From assembly GCA_000499405.2 (NCBI GenBank), contig HG738137.1, forward strand, positions 2,356,001 through 2,420,000: DNA of 64,000 nucleotides, read 5' to 3'. Within the stretch, counting starts at the first letter, position 1; each line of letters begins with the position of its first letter. Below, piece by piece: positions 12,857-24,282 of this stretch. This DNA comes from Onchocerca volvulus. Taxonomy: Eukaryota > Nematoda > Chromadorea > Rhabditida > Onchocercidae. The notes beneath the pieces were generated by a model. That model was given only the letters and a program-made list of their open reading frames with translations. It had not been told where the DNA came from and ran no database searches. Both the position numbers and the translations under genes were made by a program.

Positions 12857-14391
12857 TTATTCATTTTTGCGTATTTCGCGTGATTCACGTTTAATACGTG
12901 TTGCTACAGCAGCAACCAATGCTGCACCACGTCCACTTCCATCTTCTGACAACATTAACTGATATTCTAAATTTTTCGGCAACAACTGATCAATTTTTTG
13001 ATCCATAATTCTAGCAAAATTTGGATGAAAACGAAATAATGATCCATCGATACCAACTGTAACATACGGTTTCTGTAAACGATTCAACAAACAAGTAATT
13101 CCAGCTGCTGTGAGATGCGCTGCCCTAAAATTTGATGAAGGTTACTAAAAACCAAATGGATGACCAGGATTTCATTAAATTTTACTCATTGATAAATGTT
13201 AAGACTTAATTCTGAATTATAATTAAATTCAAACCTTGTACTAATCACCGAACAAACATATGTCACTATTTCGCAGTCCTGAACTGTAACATGATCCACA
13301 CCGATATCTTCTAGAATTTGCATTGTTTTCTGATAAAGCGAATCGTTACCTTTTTCAGCTTCAATCTCGGAAACATATTTAGTTGGGAAACAATGCGGTT
13401 GAGATATAGAATCATAATCTCCCCCGAATATTAGCTTTTCTTTTGCCAAAGTGGCTAATACATAGCGTACTAATTCGCCCATATACATTCCAGAAATCAT
13501 TTTTTCGAATAAATGAAATCCTGGATTAATGGTGTGCTCATCCACTTGCGAATCATAACTTGTTCGAATAAAATCTAGACATCCGTCATCCCCAAATGCA
13601 CCCCATTCCATGTTGATGATCATCTCTTTCGGATATTTGTCCTCATAAAATTTGAATTTCTTAAATTTTGGACAATTCGATAACTTCTCCATATAACAAG
13701 CATTAGTACCAGTTCCAAGAATCACACCAATTTGACATGTATTTTCCTTGAATGCGCATGCCATTAGGGTACCTACTGTATCGTTTAACAAAGCTGCAAT
13801 GTCGATATCTATATCTTTACGTCGATTACACGCATCACGTAAGAATTCAACAACATCTTTACCTTCTACACCGCTTGCGCTGAATCCCTTGCTCCAATGC
13901 ATCAATATTCCGGATGTCAAATTTCCCTGAGATACGGGAAATGAAAATGTGAAACCAAGTGGTAGTTTATTAGCACCTTTCAGATCATTTTCTTCCATGA
14001 AATTAGCCAAACATTCAGCGATATGATCGAAAAGCAGAGTTCCAGTACCTTTCATCACAGCATCTGGTACACCATAAATCTTTCCCGAGATTTCAGCTTC
14101 CTTACCACTTAAGCGTATAAGAAGGACACGAAAATTGGTACCGCCTAAATCCAAAGCTAAATAATCTCCCTTTTCGGTACCATTTGGAATAGCTCTTACA
14201 AATGACGGCAACATTTTCAGACATGATTTCACACCAGGTTCATCACTCAGTCCTTTTTCCATTTTGTTATGCATTTCTTGCATTACACGTCTTAATTGAT
14301 CATCGGATAATATCAGCGGTTTGCAAAATTCATGAATTTGTTCAAATTGTTCACTATTCCTTTGGCTATGTGATGATATTTCACGCTTCAT
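12857..14391 (-). CDS. hxk: Hexokinase (474 aa, complete)
   Basis: Two exons, 14391-13235 and 13124-12857, are joined across a 110-base intron that splits an Arg codon (AG|G). Together they encode 474 residues, the usual size of a single-unit 50-kDa hexokinase. The enzyme phosphorylates glucose with ATP as the first step of glycolysis in the cytosol. Visible family motifs are the phosphate-binding loop DLGGTNFR (81-88), sugar-binding FTFSFPVSQ (147-155), catalytic LNDTVGTL (202-209, with Asp204 as likely base), GTGTNACYME (226-235), NMEWGAFGD (260-268), VGIDGSLFRFHP and the C-terminal adenosine site SEDGSGRGAALV. The ATG at 14389-14391 is chosen because it is the first ATG 14 bases after a strong acceptor. 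The C-terminus is rich in charged residues. All key motifs are intact, so it should be active. Confidence 0.95.
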
Positions 14392-14405
14392 ATTCTGGTT
14401 TTTGC

Positions 14406-14413
14406 CTGAAAAA
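14406..14413 (-). promoter_or_regulatory. Probable spliced-leader acceptor of hexokinase
   Basis: On the minus strand TTTTTCAG precedes the hexokinase ATG by 14 bases, matching the nematode acceptor consensus. No upstream coding exon is apparent, so trans-splicing of a spliced leader is the simplest reading. A cis-spliced non-coding exon is the alternative. Confidence 0.55.
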
Positions 14414-15374
14414 TCGCAATTAAAGACATCTATTTTTCAAAAGAAATCAGTATTTTTTTAACAAATTTTTACTTATTGAATAAAAAAAATTCTATCAATT
14501 GACCAGCCAGCTGATTTATAGCAAGATAAAAGAAATGAACCAGATCTCTCAACTTCCTTTGCTTTTTCTTAAAAACCGAAAATTTGCATATGAAATACGG
14601 ATTCGAAAATAAATTATCTTTTAAAGCATACACCGCTGTTTGAATTTTTAAACAGTCTAGGTTGTTCGAATTACTCAGGAAAATAAACTCATTTTATTGC
14701 AAAAATTTTGATGCAGCGCAATGTATTTTGTTTATGAAGTACGCAAACAATTCTATTAATCCAATTGCAAATTACAGCGAGATTCGAAACAAATTTTTTT
14801 TTGCAAAAGTAATAATTTGTATTTTTGAAATTGGTATCAACTGATGTTCCATTTAGGAATATAACATTATTAAATTCAGCGGTGATATAAAAACCATTAT
14901 TCGATTGATAACTCTTTACATTCAATTAAAAGGATCCTTAAATAGCATCGCCGGCAGAGCGGATTTAACAGCATCATGTTGCTTTAAAAACTTCAAAAGT
15001 ATATTAAAAACGGAATTGAATGATTAGTGGCAGCAATGAAAATTAATTAACTGATTAACACCCGAATTAATTACAATGATTTAATCTGTAAAATAAAACT
15101 TAGTAATAACAAACCCTAATAAAACACAATAAGTATTCGCAAATTATATTTTGTATGGTCAAATAACCGCAAGTTGATGCTTAAGTGAACCTAATAATAA
15201 AACAAATATATGCAATTAACCGATACGAAACAATAAATCATAATGATGAAAAATTTTAACTATAAATGAAATTTATTTGATAAAGTAAAATAATTAAAGT
15301 AGATAATCTATATAAATAAAAAAGTAAATGTTCTCTGTTACAAATGATATATCTCCGGAAGTTCTCCACTGACT

Positions 15375-16075
15375 GTTTTCAAATTTTGACACAATCTTGT
15401 ATTCCAATAGTCACCCTTTTTTTTATAGACATACTTTTTTTCGCATGTCATGTCCGTGACAACTAATAGTAAGTTAGTGGGCTGAACTTTTTGACTCAGT
15501 TCTGCACCACGCCTTCATGAGGCGTCTTCATAAACAGACAGAATTTATTCACCATGCCTTCCTTTTGCGTTGACTGCGGCTATTTCCTGCAACGTTTCAA
15601 GTTCTCCATCAATTCATCTGAAATTTTCATGCTGCGTTGCATTCGAATAGGCGCGTGTTTTTTAATAAATAAATAATCTGAGCTTTCTCTTTTTTTTTCT
15701 TTTATAAGACGTGTAATTCATTTATTTTTTCGTTTGTGGGGAATGTAGTTGCGTCGCACAGATGTCAAGGTCATGAAAGTGTATAATGAAATGTTTCCTT
15801 CAAGCAATTTGTGAATTATCTCTTCTAATATTAGGCCAATATTACTTTTATATTAGGTTGTGTCTTGGGTTGCCTCTTCGTCGTAAATGTTTAATGTTCA
15901 ATTTGACACAACGTTTCAAGTGTTAACCCACTGATTTGAAATTTTGACACAACGTTACATTCAGGTAGGCACGTTATTTTTGTATAGATACATCTACTTT
16001 TTTTACTTGTCACACCCGTGGCAAATAAAAGTAAGTGAGCAGACTGAATCTATTAACCACGCTTACTTTCTGCAA
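15375..16075 (+). repeat. Internally duplicated segment in the Helitron-like element
   Basis: About 150 bases beginning near 15375 recur in diverged form beginning near 15915. Shared stretches include AATTTTGACACAA, then TATAGA, then GTGAC/GTGGC followed by AATAGTAAGT/AAAAGTAAGT and CACCACGC/AACCACGC. This suggests two nested or tandem copies of the same element end. Confidence 0.5.
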
Positions 16076-16336
16076 AATGGACGTGGCCTTCAGTATGCAA
16101 CGCTCAATAGGCTCGGTTAAATATGAAAGTATTCCAATGCAAAGCTCTGTCAAAATTTCAGAGTAATAGGTAAAAATTTTCGGAGATTTAAGATTTTGAA
16201 TAAGCGAACATTTACGACTATTAGTATCTTTTAATACCATATATTTGAGCAGTTTCGAATTCAATTTCAAGTTCAGTCAAAAATCAATTTCGAGAATAGT
16301 TCGGATGTAATCTATTTGCTTAAGTTCATCTAACTA

Positions 16337-16950
16337 ATGCCTCGCAGAAGAAGATCGAGTTTAGGTTTTCGTACTCGTACAGCGGATGCACTGCTATGAT
16401 TCACTGCAAATCAAATAGAGGAAGAACGGGCATCAGCGAATGAGCGAAGAAGACAAAGAATGGCTCCAATGCGAGCAGAGCGACATGCAGTCGGACTTGA
16501 GGACGAACGGTTATTAGCACAACAGTTGTATTCTGCAACTTCAAATCTGCTTTGTTCTCATCAGAATAAACGCAAAAGATCAAACTTGACGCATAATACT
16601 CGCGCAACGGAAAGAAGGTGATTATTAATTGCAAATCAAACTGAAGAAGAACGGGCATCAGCAAACGAACGAAAACGACAACGAATGGTTCAAATTCGAG
16701 CAGTGTGCGGCCAGACTTGAGGATGCACAGTTTCGAGCACAGCAATCATGTTCTGCAGCTTCAGATCTGCTTCGTTCTGAACAAAATGAATGCTATGGGT
16801 TGAAAGTAGATAAAAAATTTTATTATAAGAGCTTCACTGCTCAATAAGTGCCGAAATTCTAATGGAGGAGTATGAAGAATCTGATTCAAACAATTTGACT
16901 GCTTTACATCATTTCCGATTTGTTGCAAATATTTATTTGATGCCGGTTGT
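16337..16950 (+). pseudogene. Remnant of Helitron-associated Arg/Glu-rich repeat ORF
   Basis: The frame starts at ATG 16337 with MPRRRSSLGFRTRT and is interrupted by a stop after about 19 codons. It then continues as TANQIEEERASANERRRQRM, meets another stop near 16620, and resumes with NQTEEERASANERKRQRM before shifting frame. The repeated unit about 75 codons apart (EEERASANERxRQRM) is typical of proteins carried by Helitrons. Several stops and shifts make it non-functional. Confidence 0.6.
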
Positions 16951-17389
16951 TATATTTATTTGATGTCATTCGAAAGTTGCAAAATAGAACTTTTTGCAAA
17001 AAATAGAATCCTTTCGAGTCTCTTCCTACTTTCCTGATTTTCAACATGTCGCCTTATGATTGGTTGATCTTACTTTGTTTATCTGTTAATCGGAATTTTT
17101 AGCGGGAAACTCCTTACGGAGACGTAAAAAAAAAAGTGGATACATCTGTATGGAAACAAGCATTATTTAAATGCAACATTTTGTCAATCGCTGAAGAAAT
17201 TGAAGCGTTGCGTGATAACAATATTTTTACACTTAAATTTTTTCAAATACAGATAGAATATAAATAGATACAAATGATTTTCCACGAAATTTGAATATAT
17301 CAATTTTTATGATTATATACAACTTTCTACTCGAATTGCAGTACATGAGATAAATATTTGTTTATCAAATCATTCAATTATTTTCAATT

Positions 17390-20300
17390 TTATTCCTTTC
17401 GATTTATTTGTCTAATATCCACAATACCCGTAGCTATGGCATATCGAACGATCAAGTCAGCTATATGTTTATAGTGTGAATAATAGGTCATGCATCCATA
17501 ACGTTGCTTCCGTACAATACTTGCTGTTTCTAGTAAGCCAACCTGAAATTTAAATGAGAAATTGGGAATTAAAAAAGCCTTTGTTTGCTAATCTCTGCGG
17601 ATCAGAGATTTTTAAAAAAAAGAAAAAAATACAGTTCAAACTGTGTAAATTGTGTGGATTATTCAAATTTATGATTCCGATATTTGTTTCTTGCTTTTTT
17701 CTTGAATATTAAGATTATTAATGACAAAATTCTTCCAGTATGTATGCATTTGATCATTATAAAGAAGTGAAAACGAAAATGTTAACATCAATCAAAATGT
17801 GAAACAAAATACTAATGATAATGTTTAATATGACTGGGAAAAAATGAAATGATATCTCCATTCAACTTAAGCAATATACATATTTGTACAGTAATTTTAT
17901 TAACCTAATATAAACTTTGGCATTTAACTATTATTATACCTTTTTTTCAGCATTTACTCGATCCAGAACAATATCAAGGACAGCATAAGTTCCAGAACGA
18001 TGAACCCCTGTAGGACATAAAAGACATACTGGTCCCACATAGCCATTTTTCTCTATTCGAAATTCCCATCGTTTAACATGAAGAATATTTCGAAATTTCA
18101 GTTAATTCAGATTCGTTTTTTATAATGAAAAGTTTGGAAAATCTTCTACTAGCACGATTAAATTGATATGAATAAGAATTCAATTTGTCGCTTTTTTTTT
18201 CAGTACTTTTTTTCTCTTAAAAAAATTATTTATAACAATTTGCAAATTTACTTATTAGTTTAGCTGTGACTATTTGATTAAAATATTCAACCTCAAAATA
18301 ACTACATTATCTTCAATGATCGTTTAATTTTCATTCAATTTTCAGTAGAAACCAACAAAAAAAAAAAATGAAAGTAATCGTAATTACAGTATTAGAGGAA
18401 ATAAGCAAAAAATAACAATTACCAACCTCAGATCGAAATTCTAATAAATCGTCTGGAATAGTCTTATCATCTATCCATTTTCGATAATGCAGCATCGATA
18501 CTGTAACTGCATCCATACGTTTATCGAGAATATTGCTAATTGAAAAGTTGTACCAATCATATAAAGGGGTCTAAAAATTTTATTTGTTATTAAAAATTGT
18601 TTAAATCAGATAAATTGATTTTTTTTGCTTTTGTTTTCATTTTATTTTTTGTATTTTTCCATTTGGAAAAATATAAAAAATAAAGTCATTGCGATTTTTC
18701 ATGAATAAATGTACTTCCATTCTTTTTCAATAAATTAATTTATTAATTCAATTATTTATTTTTGTCTCTTTATGCTAAAAGCTATCAGTTATAAACATAA
18801 ATGTTGTCCATGAAAACCGAAGAATGTAATTAGTTGCATGTAGATGGGAATGTCTTAAGATCAATAACGTTGACGAAGTCAAATGATGCAATCATAATAA
18901 ACAAGAGATGTTAAGTCAAATAACGCCACGACATTTATTGTAAACAAGGAATACTAAAAATCAAGTGGCACGCCATGGTTTCAAAGGGACGATAAACATG
19001 TTTGCTACCAAAAGGATAAACATATTTATCATCAAAACTTTCTGGTTCACAGATAAATAAAATGAGGTTGACCAATCATGAGTCGGCACTTTGGGGATTA
19101 GGTAAGGTAGAGAAGCCTGGAAAGGATTTTAAAGATCAGGATTTCGAGCTGAAGTCAGTTTTTATGCCGACTAACAAAAGCAACAATTCGAATTTCAAAG
19201 CGATACAATAGCAGCAGCAATTCAACAATTCAGTTGAGCAGTATTCTTCTCTGCGAGCGATCATGGATATTCTCTGATAATGTTTTGTTACGAGGAATCA
19301 CTCTTGCATCAATTAATTATCTTAAGAAGATTCGTCTCTGTCACACAAGATCGAATGACAACAGCAGGAAAATCTCCAGTTCAATAAACTACAAACCAAA
19401 TTACAATTCGACCTCCAACAAATGTAAATAAATATGGATGAATTGTAAAAGTGTCAGAGTACAACAAAAATGATGGTGATTCTATTTTCAACATACAATT
19501 CTCGCAGCAATATTTTTCATTCTCAAATTAAATTCCTGTCCTTGACTTTTAAATGTATCATTTTCTCCGCCTATGGATGACATGAATTGCTGAATTGGAA
19601 ATTAAAAATGAAACTTACAACACCACTTTTCGCATAATTTATTTTGATATTAGTTTCTGAATAACTACGTGAATTTGCTTTTGATTCCGGCCAAAAATGC
19701 TTGACTAAACGATTGCCTTCTTGATCATGAATATCCGTTAAGAGAACAATTAGTTTCGTACCTGTTTGAATGATCATACGCCAAAAATCGGATTCTGTCG
19801 TTTCATTAAATGGTGCTTGTGCAAGTATATAATTATCTACAAATTTTTATTCAGTAAATTGTGTGTAAAATTGACTATTTCACAACGGAATTATGAATAG
19901 AAATTTAGGTTTCTATTGAAATATAAAGCAACAAATAAAAAAAAAAAAAAAAAAAAATAGACACTTATCTTTTAATGATTTGATGACAAACAGAAACAAT
20001 TAAATTAAGTTGCAAATTCATCATGAGTGTGTATTATGCAAAACGAAAATTAAACCTGCTCGATCGTATGAATCAACATATGATGCATGATAATAATCGT
20101 CACCCTCTTTGTCACCAAGTAGTTTGACACGTGTTTGATCATATAAAATTACGTTTGGATAACGATTCTTTAACATATTTGCTGGTTCCAAAAATGCATC
20201 AAATTTTGGTGATTCTTTACGAATTATATTATGCCATTTGATAATTACCTAGAAGTAATTCCAAATTAATTCACTAGTATAATTGATAAAATCATTAATA

Positions 20301-20855
20301 CTACTACTATTAACATGTGATAACAAGGAATTTGATATGTAAATGTTAGCGAGCTATATTCATATTTCAGTTTAATCCAATAGAATGTCCGATCCTCAAA
20401 GCGAAAAATTGTTTTACATTTTTACGAAAAAAATATGCAAAAAATTGCAATATGAAAAGTTGAGATTTTTTAATTTACTCTAACTTTTTTCTTATTTCAA
20501 ACTATATTAACTATTAATTTGTAACCAATAATTAAAATTTGTAGTGTTGGTATAAATTAACAATTAAAGTGTTTGTTGATGTACCGATTGATTGATCTAA
20601 TGTATTCAATAAAATTATATTCATTACGTCATCTAATTTTCATTCATTCTTCGAATAATTAAATTAAAGTGAAATAGAAGAAAAAATGCTCATTACCTGT
20701 TCACCACCTTTTGCAATCTGATCAACAACTTCTTGAGGTGTCATTGAATCATTCTTATCGTCTTCATAATCATCATCATCTAAAACATTTTCAAGATTTC
20801 GTTCATCACACATTTTCCAATCGCAGAAAGCTAACAACCGATCTCCGATGGATAT
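17390..20855 (-). CDS. Divergent protein tyrosine phosphatase domain protein
   Basis: Six phase-consistent exons on the minus strand are 20855-20697, 20248-20056, 19836-19619, 18570-18423, 18052-17940 and 17542-17390 (TAA). They encode 327 residues covering a whole PTP domain. Family landmarks are KNRYPNVILYDQTRVKL, DYYHASYVDSY (normally DYINASY), ILAQAPFNETTESDFWRM and IVLLTDIHDQEGNRLVKHFWP. The signature loop is CPTGVHRSGT: Cys and Arg of CX5R remain but the preceding His is Leu. The WPD loop reads WID, keeping the Asp. The Q-loop reads CMTYYSHYK without the usual Gln residues. Nearly all classical PTPs dephosphorylate phosphotyrosine, but these changes suggest weak, altered or absent activity. 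An acidic linker (DDDDYEDDKNDS) precedes the domain. The 5' end is unresolved: no ATG opens the first exon, and exons at 21.6-22.9 kb may belong to it. The exon 4 donor could also be at 18427. Confidence 0.8.
18909..19467. repeat. Dispersed repeat, possible solo LTR, in a PTP intron
   Basis: This block lies in the 1.05-kb intron between PTP exons 3 and 4. Its first ~170 bases are clearly related to 54191-54325 in the LRP gene. Shared blocks include ATTGTAAACAAG, ACGATAAA(C/T)ATGTTT and TTCACAGATAAA. Both copies begin with TGT, and this one carries AATAAA near 19426 and could end in CA at 19467, as an LTR would. No target duplication was found, so the ends and the LTR identity are tentative. 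Confidence 0.45.
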
Positions 20856-21624
20856 CTGTATTTCAATGGGATATATAACGGAATTTAAAAAATTGAAAAT
20901 TCAGAAATTTTTTGCGCAAATAATTCAAATTGATTAGCTGCAAGTTATCAATGAACTGCAAATTTTTTTCTTTGCAAAAATAGATTTAGATTTATTCACA
21001 AAAACATAATAAAGTTAAATAGCAATAAAATAGGGCGAAGAATGCTAAAAATATTATTATAAATCCTTCAATAAATTTTCTCCTCAAAGTTTTTCTCCTA
21101 TCATATTTTAAACAAAATCTAATAGTTCTCCCATTTAACAAAATTTTGCTAAAATGACATATATAGTGGATTAGCCAACGATTACATGATTTGATTTTTA
21201 TATTTGAAGAGAAAATAATTGGTAAGTTGTTCAAACAAACATTTAACTTTTTCAATAAATGTTCCCATATAATCATTTCATTATATCTTTATCCATAATA
21301 TCTCGAATTATCTTTCGTTGTCATCTGATTTATAATTTGATTTTCTTTATTTAATCTCATATGTCTTTCATTTTTTTTCTTAACTTTCTATTTGATTTTC
21401 TGAAATTTCTCATCAAATGCAGTAAATTTGTAATAATTTATTTCATCTTTAATGCTCAAATTTTCGTTTAAATATGTATTTCACTTATACTTTTGACAAA
21501 AAGATGCACAGTATTACTTTAACTCGGACACTCTTAGTGCATTAAAGTAAGAAAGTATTATTATTATTCGACTTAAATATTATCAGTACAATCGATAATT
21601 TCATATCAGCAAATTAAATATCCT

Positions 21625-22934
21625 TCAAACATCAGTTTGACGAGTAATTGTTTTTTCATTCAATTCTCTTTTTCGGAACAAACGCAATGTCGGATTCGTT
21701 TGAGTGGTTGCATTCACTCCGATTAAACTATGATGAATTAATCTTGAGTCAAATAATACAGCATTTCCTTTGATCTTTTTAAGCATTGCTCGCAAATCCA
21801 TTTGTAAAATCTGAAATCGATAAACAAAGAATCATTGGTGAAAATTGAATCCACGAAGGTATGAATAACCCAACCCAATCAACTATTTCAGTCATTTTTT
21901 AATGCCTCTTTTATTATTACAAAAAAATATCTTTTCCCATTACTTTTCTATTCCTATCATAAACAATATGGCATGCGCACTAAAAGCTTATTTCATGCTA
22001 GAAAAAGATATTTTCGATTGTCGGAATTTCCGTCCGACTTATTTCATCTCAATCCTCCTTATTCTGAATATTTTGAAGACAAATCTTTGGAAATTCAAAA
22101 CGTGAAGCATTAATGAAAATTTTGTCACTTTCATAAATTATTAGCTTCATTCACGAAAGAACCCTATAAATTGCCAAATTCTGTTTTCGAGATTTTTTTT
22201 TATTTCCTTAAATAATTGAAAGGTACTAATTTTCTTGCTAAACTCATTGACCGAATCATTTGGTTAGACTTTTATCTGGAATTCGAATATTAAGCTAAAT
22301 TTCCAGTTTCAAAGTTTTTATTTAATACTTTTTTTACCCTGAAATTTCTGTCAAAAAAAAACAAAAAAAAATTGAAATTCGAAAAATTTTGGAAATTTGA
22401 AATCATATACCTTAATATTTTGATAGATAATTTGAAGCTCAAACATTGTTACCAAGTTATGCAAAGCAATGATAAGCGATATTCCGATAATACTAAGTCC
22501 AAAGATGATAATTAAACCACACCTAAAAAGAGTGCTTTTTTGAAATCTTATTAAATGATAATTATTTTATGCAAATACATTTTTGGATGATAATTAGTGA
22601 ATAAATTCTGCATATACTGTAAGTAAATAAATATGCCATCTAATAAATGATGAAAGAAAATAATAATGAATGAACAGGGCAATGAAAAAAATTGAATTAT
22701 TTGGTAAATGATTAAGAAAAGGAAGCAATCAGATAATTAAGTAATTTGATAAATAAAAAAGAAAATAAATAAAATATATCCAAATAACACACAAAATTGT
22801 ATCAGTGTTATGTTTGATGGAAATATATAACCACTTGATTATTTGATCAATTCGCTTGTGAATATTACTTCTCAATGAATCATAGATATTCTTTATCGAT
22901 ACTATTGGTTTATGTGCACTGAAATCATTATTTC
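21625..22934 (-). CDS. Single-pass membrane segment exons, possibly the N-terminal part of the PTP
   Basis: Three phase-consistent exons are 22934-22793, 22522-22411 and 21810 down to either a TGA at 21627-21625 or a donor after 21631. The peptide runs through FSAHKPIVSIKNIYDSLRS, then a hydrophobic span (CGLIIIFGLSIIGISLIIAL), then a basic cytoplasmic-like stretch with LRLFRKRELNEK. The sequence at the end is ACTGAT|GTTTGA. Read through, it stops. Used as a donor (GTTTGA is also the hexokinase donor), it joins in phase 0 to the PTP exon starting at 20855, giving a receptor-type PTP with one membrane span. The first exon needs an upstream exon ending with one base of a codon. No known family is recognised for the membrane part. 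The 22793 donor (GTGTGT after T) is weak. Confidence 0.4.
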
Positions 22935-24225
22935 CTGAAAAAATGCTTTGTTAACTTTAGGCAGTTGCAAAATGTAAAGTAAAACTTGAAATATGTGAGT
23001 TAGTTATTTATGAATTTCAATTATACTTTCTCACTTTCTTTTCTTTTTCTCTTTGTTCAAATATTAAAAAAATTGAATTTGATTTCAGTATAATTCCTTG
23101 TTTTTACCATTAAACAAAGTGAGAAATTTTCAATAAACTACTATCGAACAATATCTATTTCCTAAACTTTTTCATTGTTATTTAGTAGTGAAGGTTTATG
23201 GAATGTTAAAAGCTATTGAAATTGTTTGAAATTAATTTCAACTTATAAAAAATCAATATTGTAAATTTCACAAAACTGATACTTGAAAATGGATTGTAAC
23301 TGCATTGTGAATTGTAACTTGCAGAAACTTTGTACTCGTCTTCATACAGTTTTGTTTGCTTAATCTGAAAAGCGAAGTCCCTCTTTAGCATCATAAACTT
23401 TTTGATTAGATGGAATTTAAAACGAAAAAAAATCCGATTAATCACTAAAAATCAGTTTTAGATATTTTTTAACAAGCAAGCAATAACCAGTTTAACTTGT
23501 TCATAAATACCAATTTGAAGAATAAAAATCAAAGCGATAATAAGTTTCAAGTCTGAAAAAATTCAAGAACATAGCTTAAAAGTGTTGACTTGAGTAGCAA
23601 TTTTTCGATTAATTAAAAATTCTTGTCAGATTACGTTTAGAAGTTTATGATTTAAATTAATATAAACTTTATATCAAAAATTAGTGTTATTAAATATCAA
23701 ATACAGTGGATACCAATCATTTCGAGTATACACTGCGAGGAGCAATCGCACTCTGAGAATTAATAAAATGAAATGAAAGGGTATAACATAGATTGTTAAG
23801 TTATATCAAGACAAGGCTACCAATTAGAAACAAAAGTTAGAATTCAAACTTAAATTTAAATTTTTCATTGAATTGATTATATTTTAAGCAATTTTGTCTG
23901 ATGGTTCAAAACAATAACTTAAGAATTGATTGATGATGATATTCAAAGTTAATCGTCAACAGATAAACCATCTTTTCTGATGCATCATGAAAATTATACA
24001 GTTTCTTGACATCAACCATTTTCAAAATAAACATTTGGTCTGTATGGTTAAAATAAAAATTACAAGCATTTTTCGAAGGACCAATAATAAACATTCCTGT
24101 GTTTTTTTAATGAATACTTTTTTTTTCTTTTTTTTTAAAGGATTGCACTATTAGTCAAATGCATAACCAATATTAAAGCTGCACCCAAAGATCAGTTTAT
24201 ACCATTGTTTTCAGCTAAGAAAAAA
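22935..24225. other. Unresolved region upstream of the membrane-segment exons
   Basis: Upstream exons of the minus-strand membrane/PTP gene may lie here. One candidate begins after a good acceptor (CGCTTTTCAG read on the minus strand, near 23368) and encodes IKQTKLYEDEYKVSASYNSQC before a possible donor that fits the required phase. A second open stretch at 24094-23906 (-) reads MFIIGPSKNACNFYFN and onward but has no donor of suitable phase. Neither is strong enough to annotate as a gene. Confidence 0.25.
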
Positions 24226-24282
24226 ATGGCGTCAAATTTGAAGCTAATATTGGTAGCTTGCCAAGTATTGTTTACTTTCCAG
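24226..24282 (+). CDS. Possible orphan signal-peptide exon
   Basis: An ATG at 24226 follows the acceptor-like TTGTTTTCAG by 12 bases and encodes MASNLKLILVACQVLFTFQ, a plausible signal peptide. The sequence then meets a donor-like CAG|GTGATT in phase 0. Read without splicing, the frame continues to a stop at 24363 for 45 residues. No convincing downstream exon was found before the ClpX gene. It could be the first exon of a small secreted protein, a short unspliced ORF, or chance. Confidence 0.25.

Larger units (their letters stand above)
15307..17130 (+). mobile_element. Degenerate Helitron-like element
   Basis: The left end TCTATATAAATAAAAAAGTA, followed by a TCTCCGGAAGTTCTCC stretch, resembles Helitron 5' termini. 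Inside, a broken reading frame from 16337 encodes Arg/Glu-rich repeats (EEERASANER, then ERRRQRM) like the N-terminal repeats of Helitron helicase-associated proteins. No replication initiator or helicase domain is present and the 3' hairpin/CTRR end was not found. Boundaries are approximate. Family assignment rests on the end sequence and the repeat protein only. Confidence 0.5.

Noticed and set aside
23906..24094. 62-codon minus-strand frame with protein-like composition
   Set aside because: No donor of the phase needed to reach the membrane-segment exons. Kept only as an unresolved candidate for an upstream exon.
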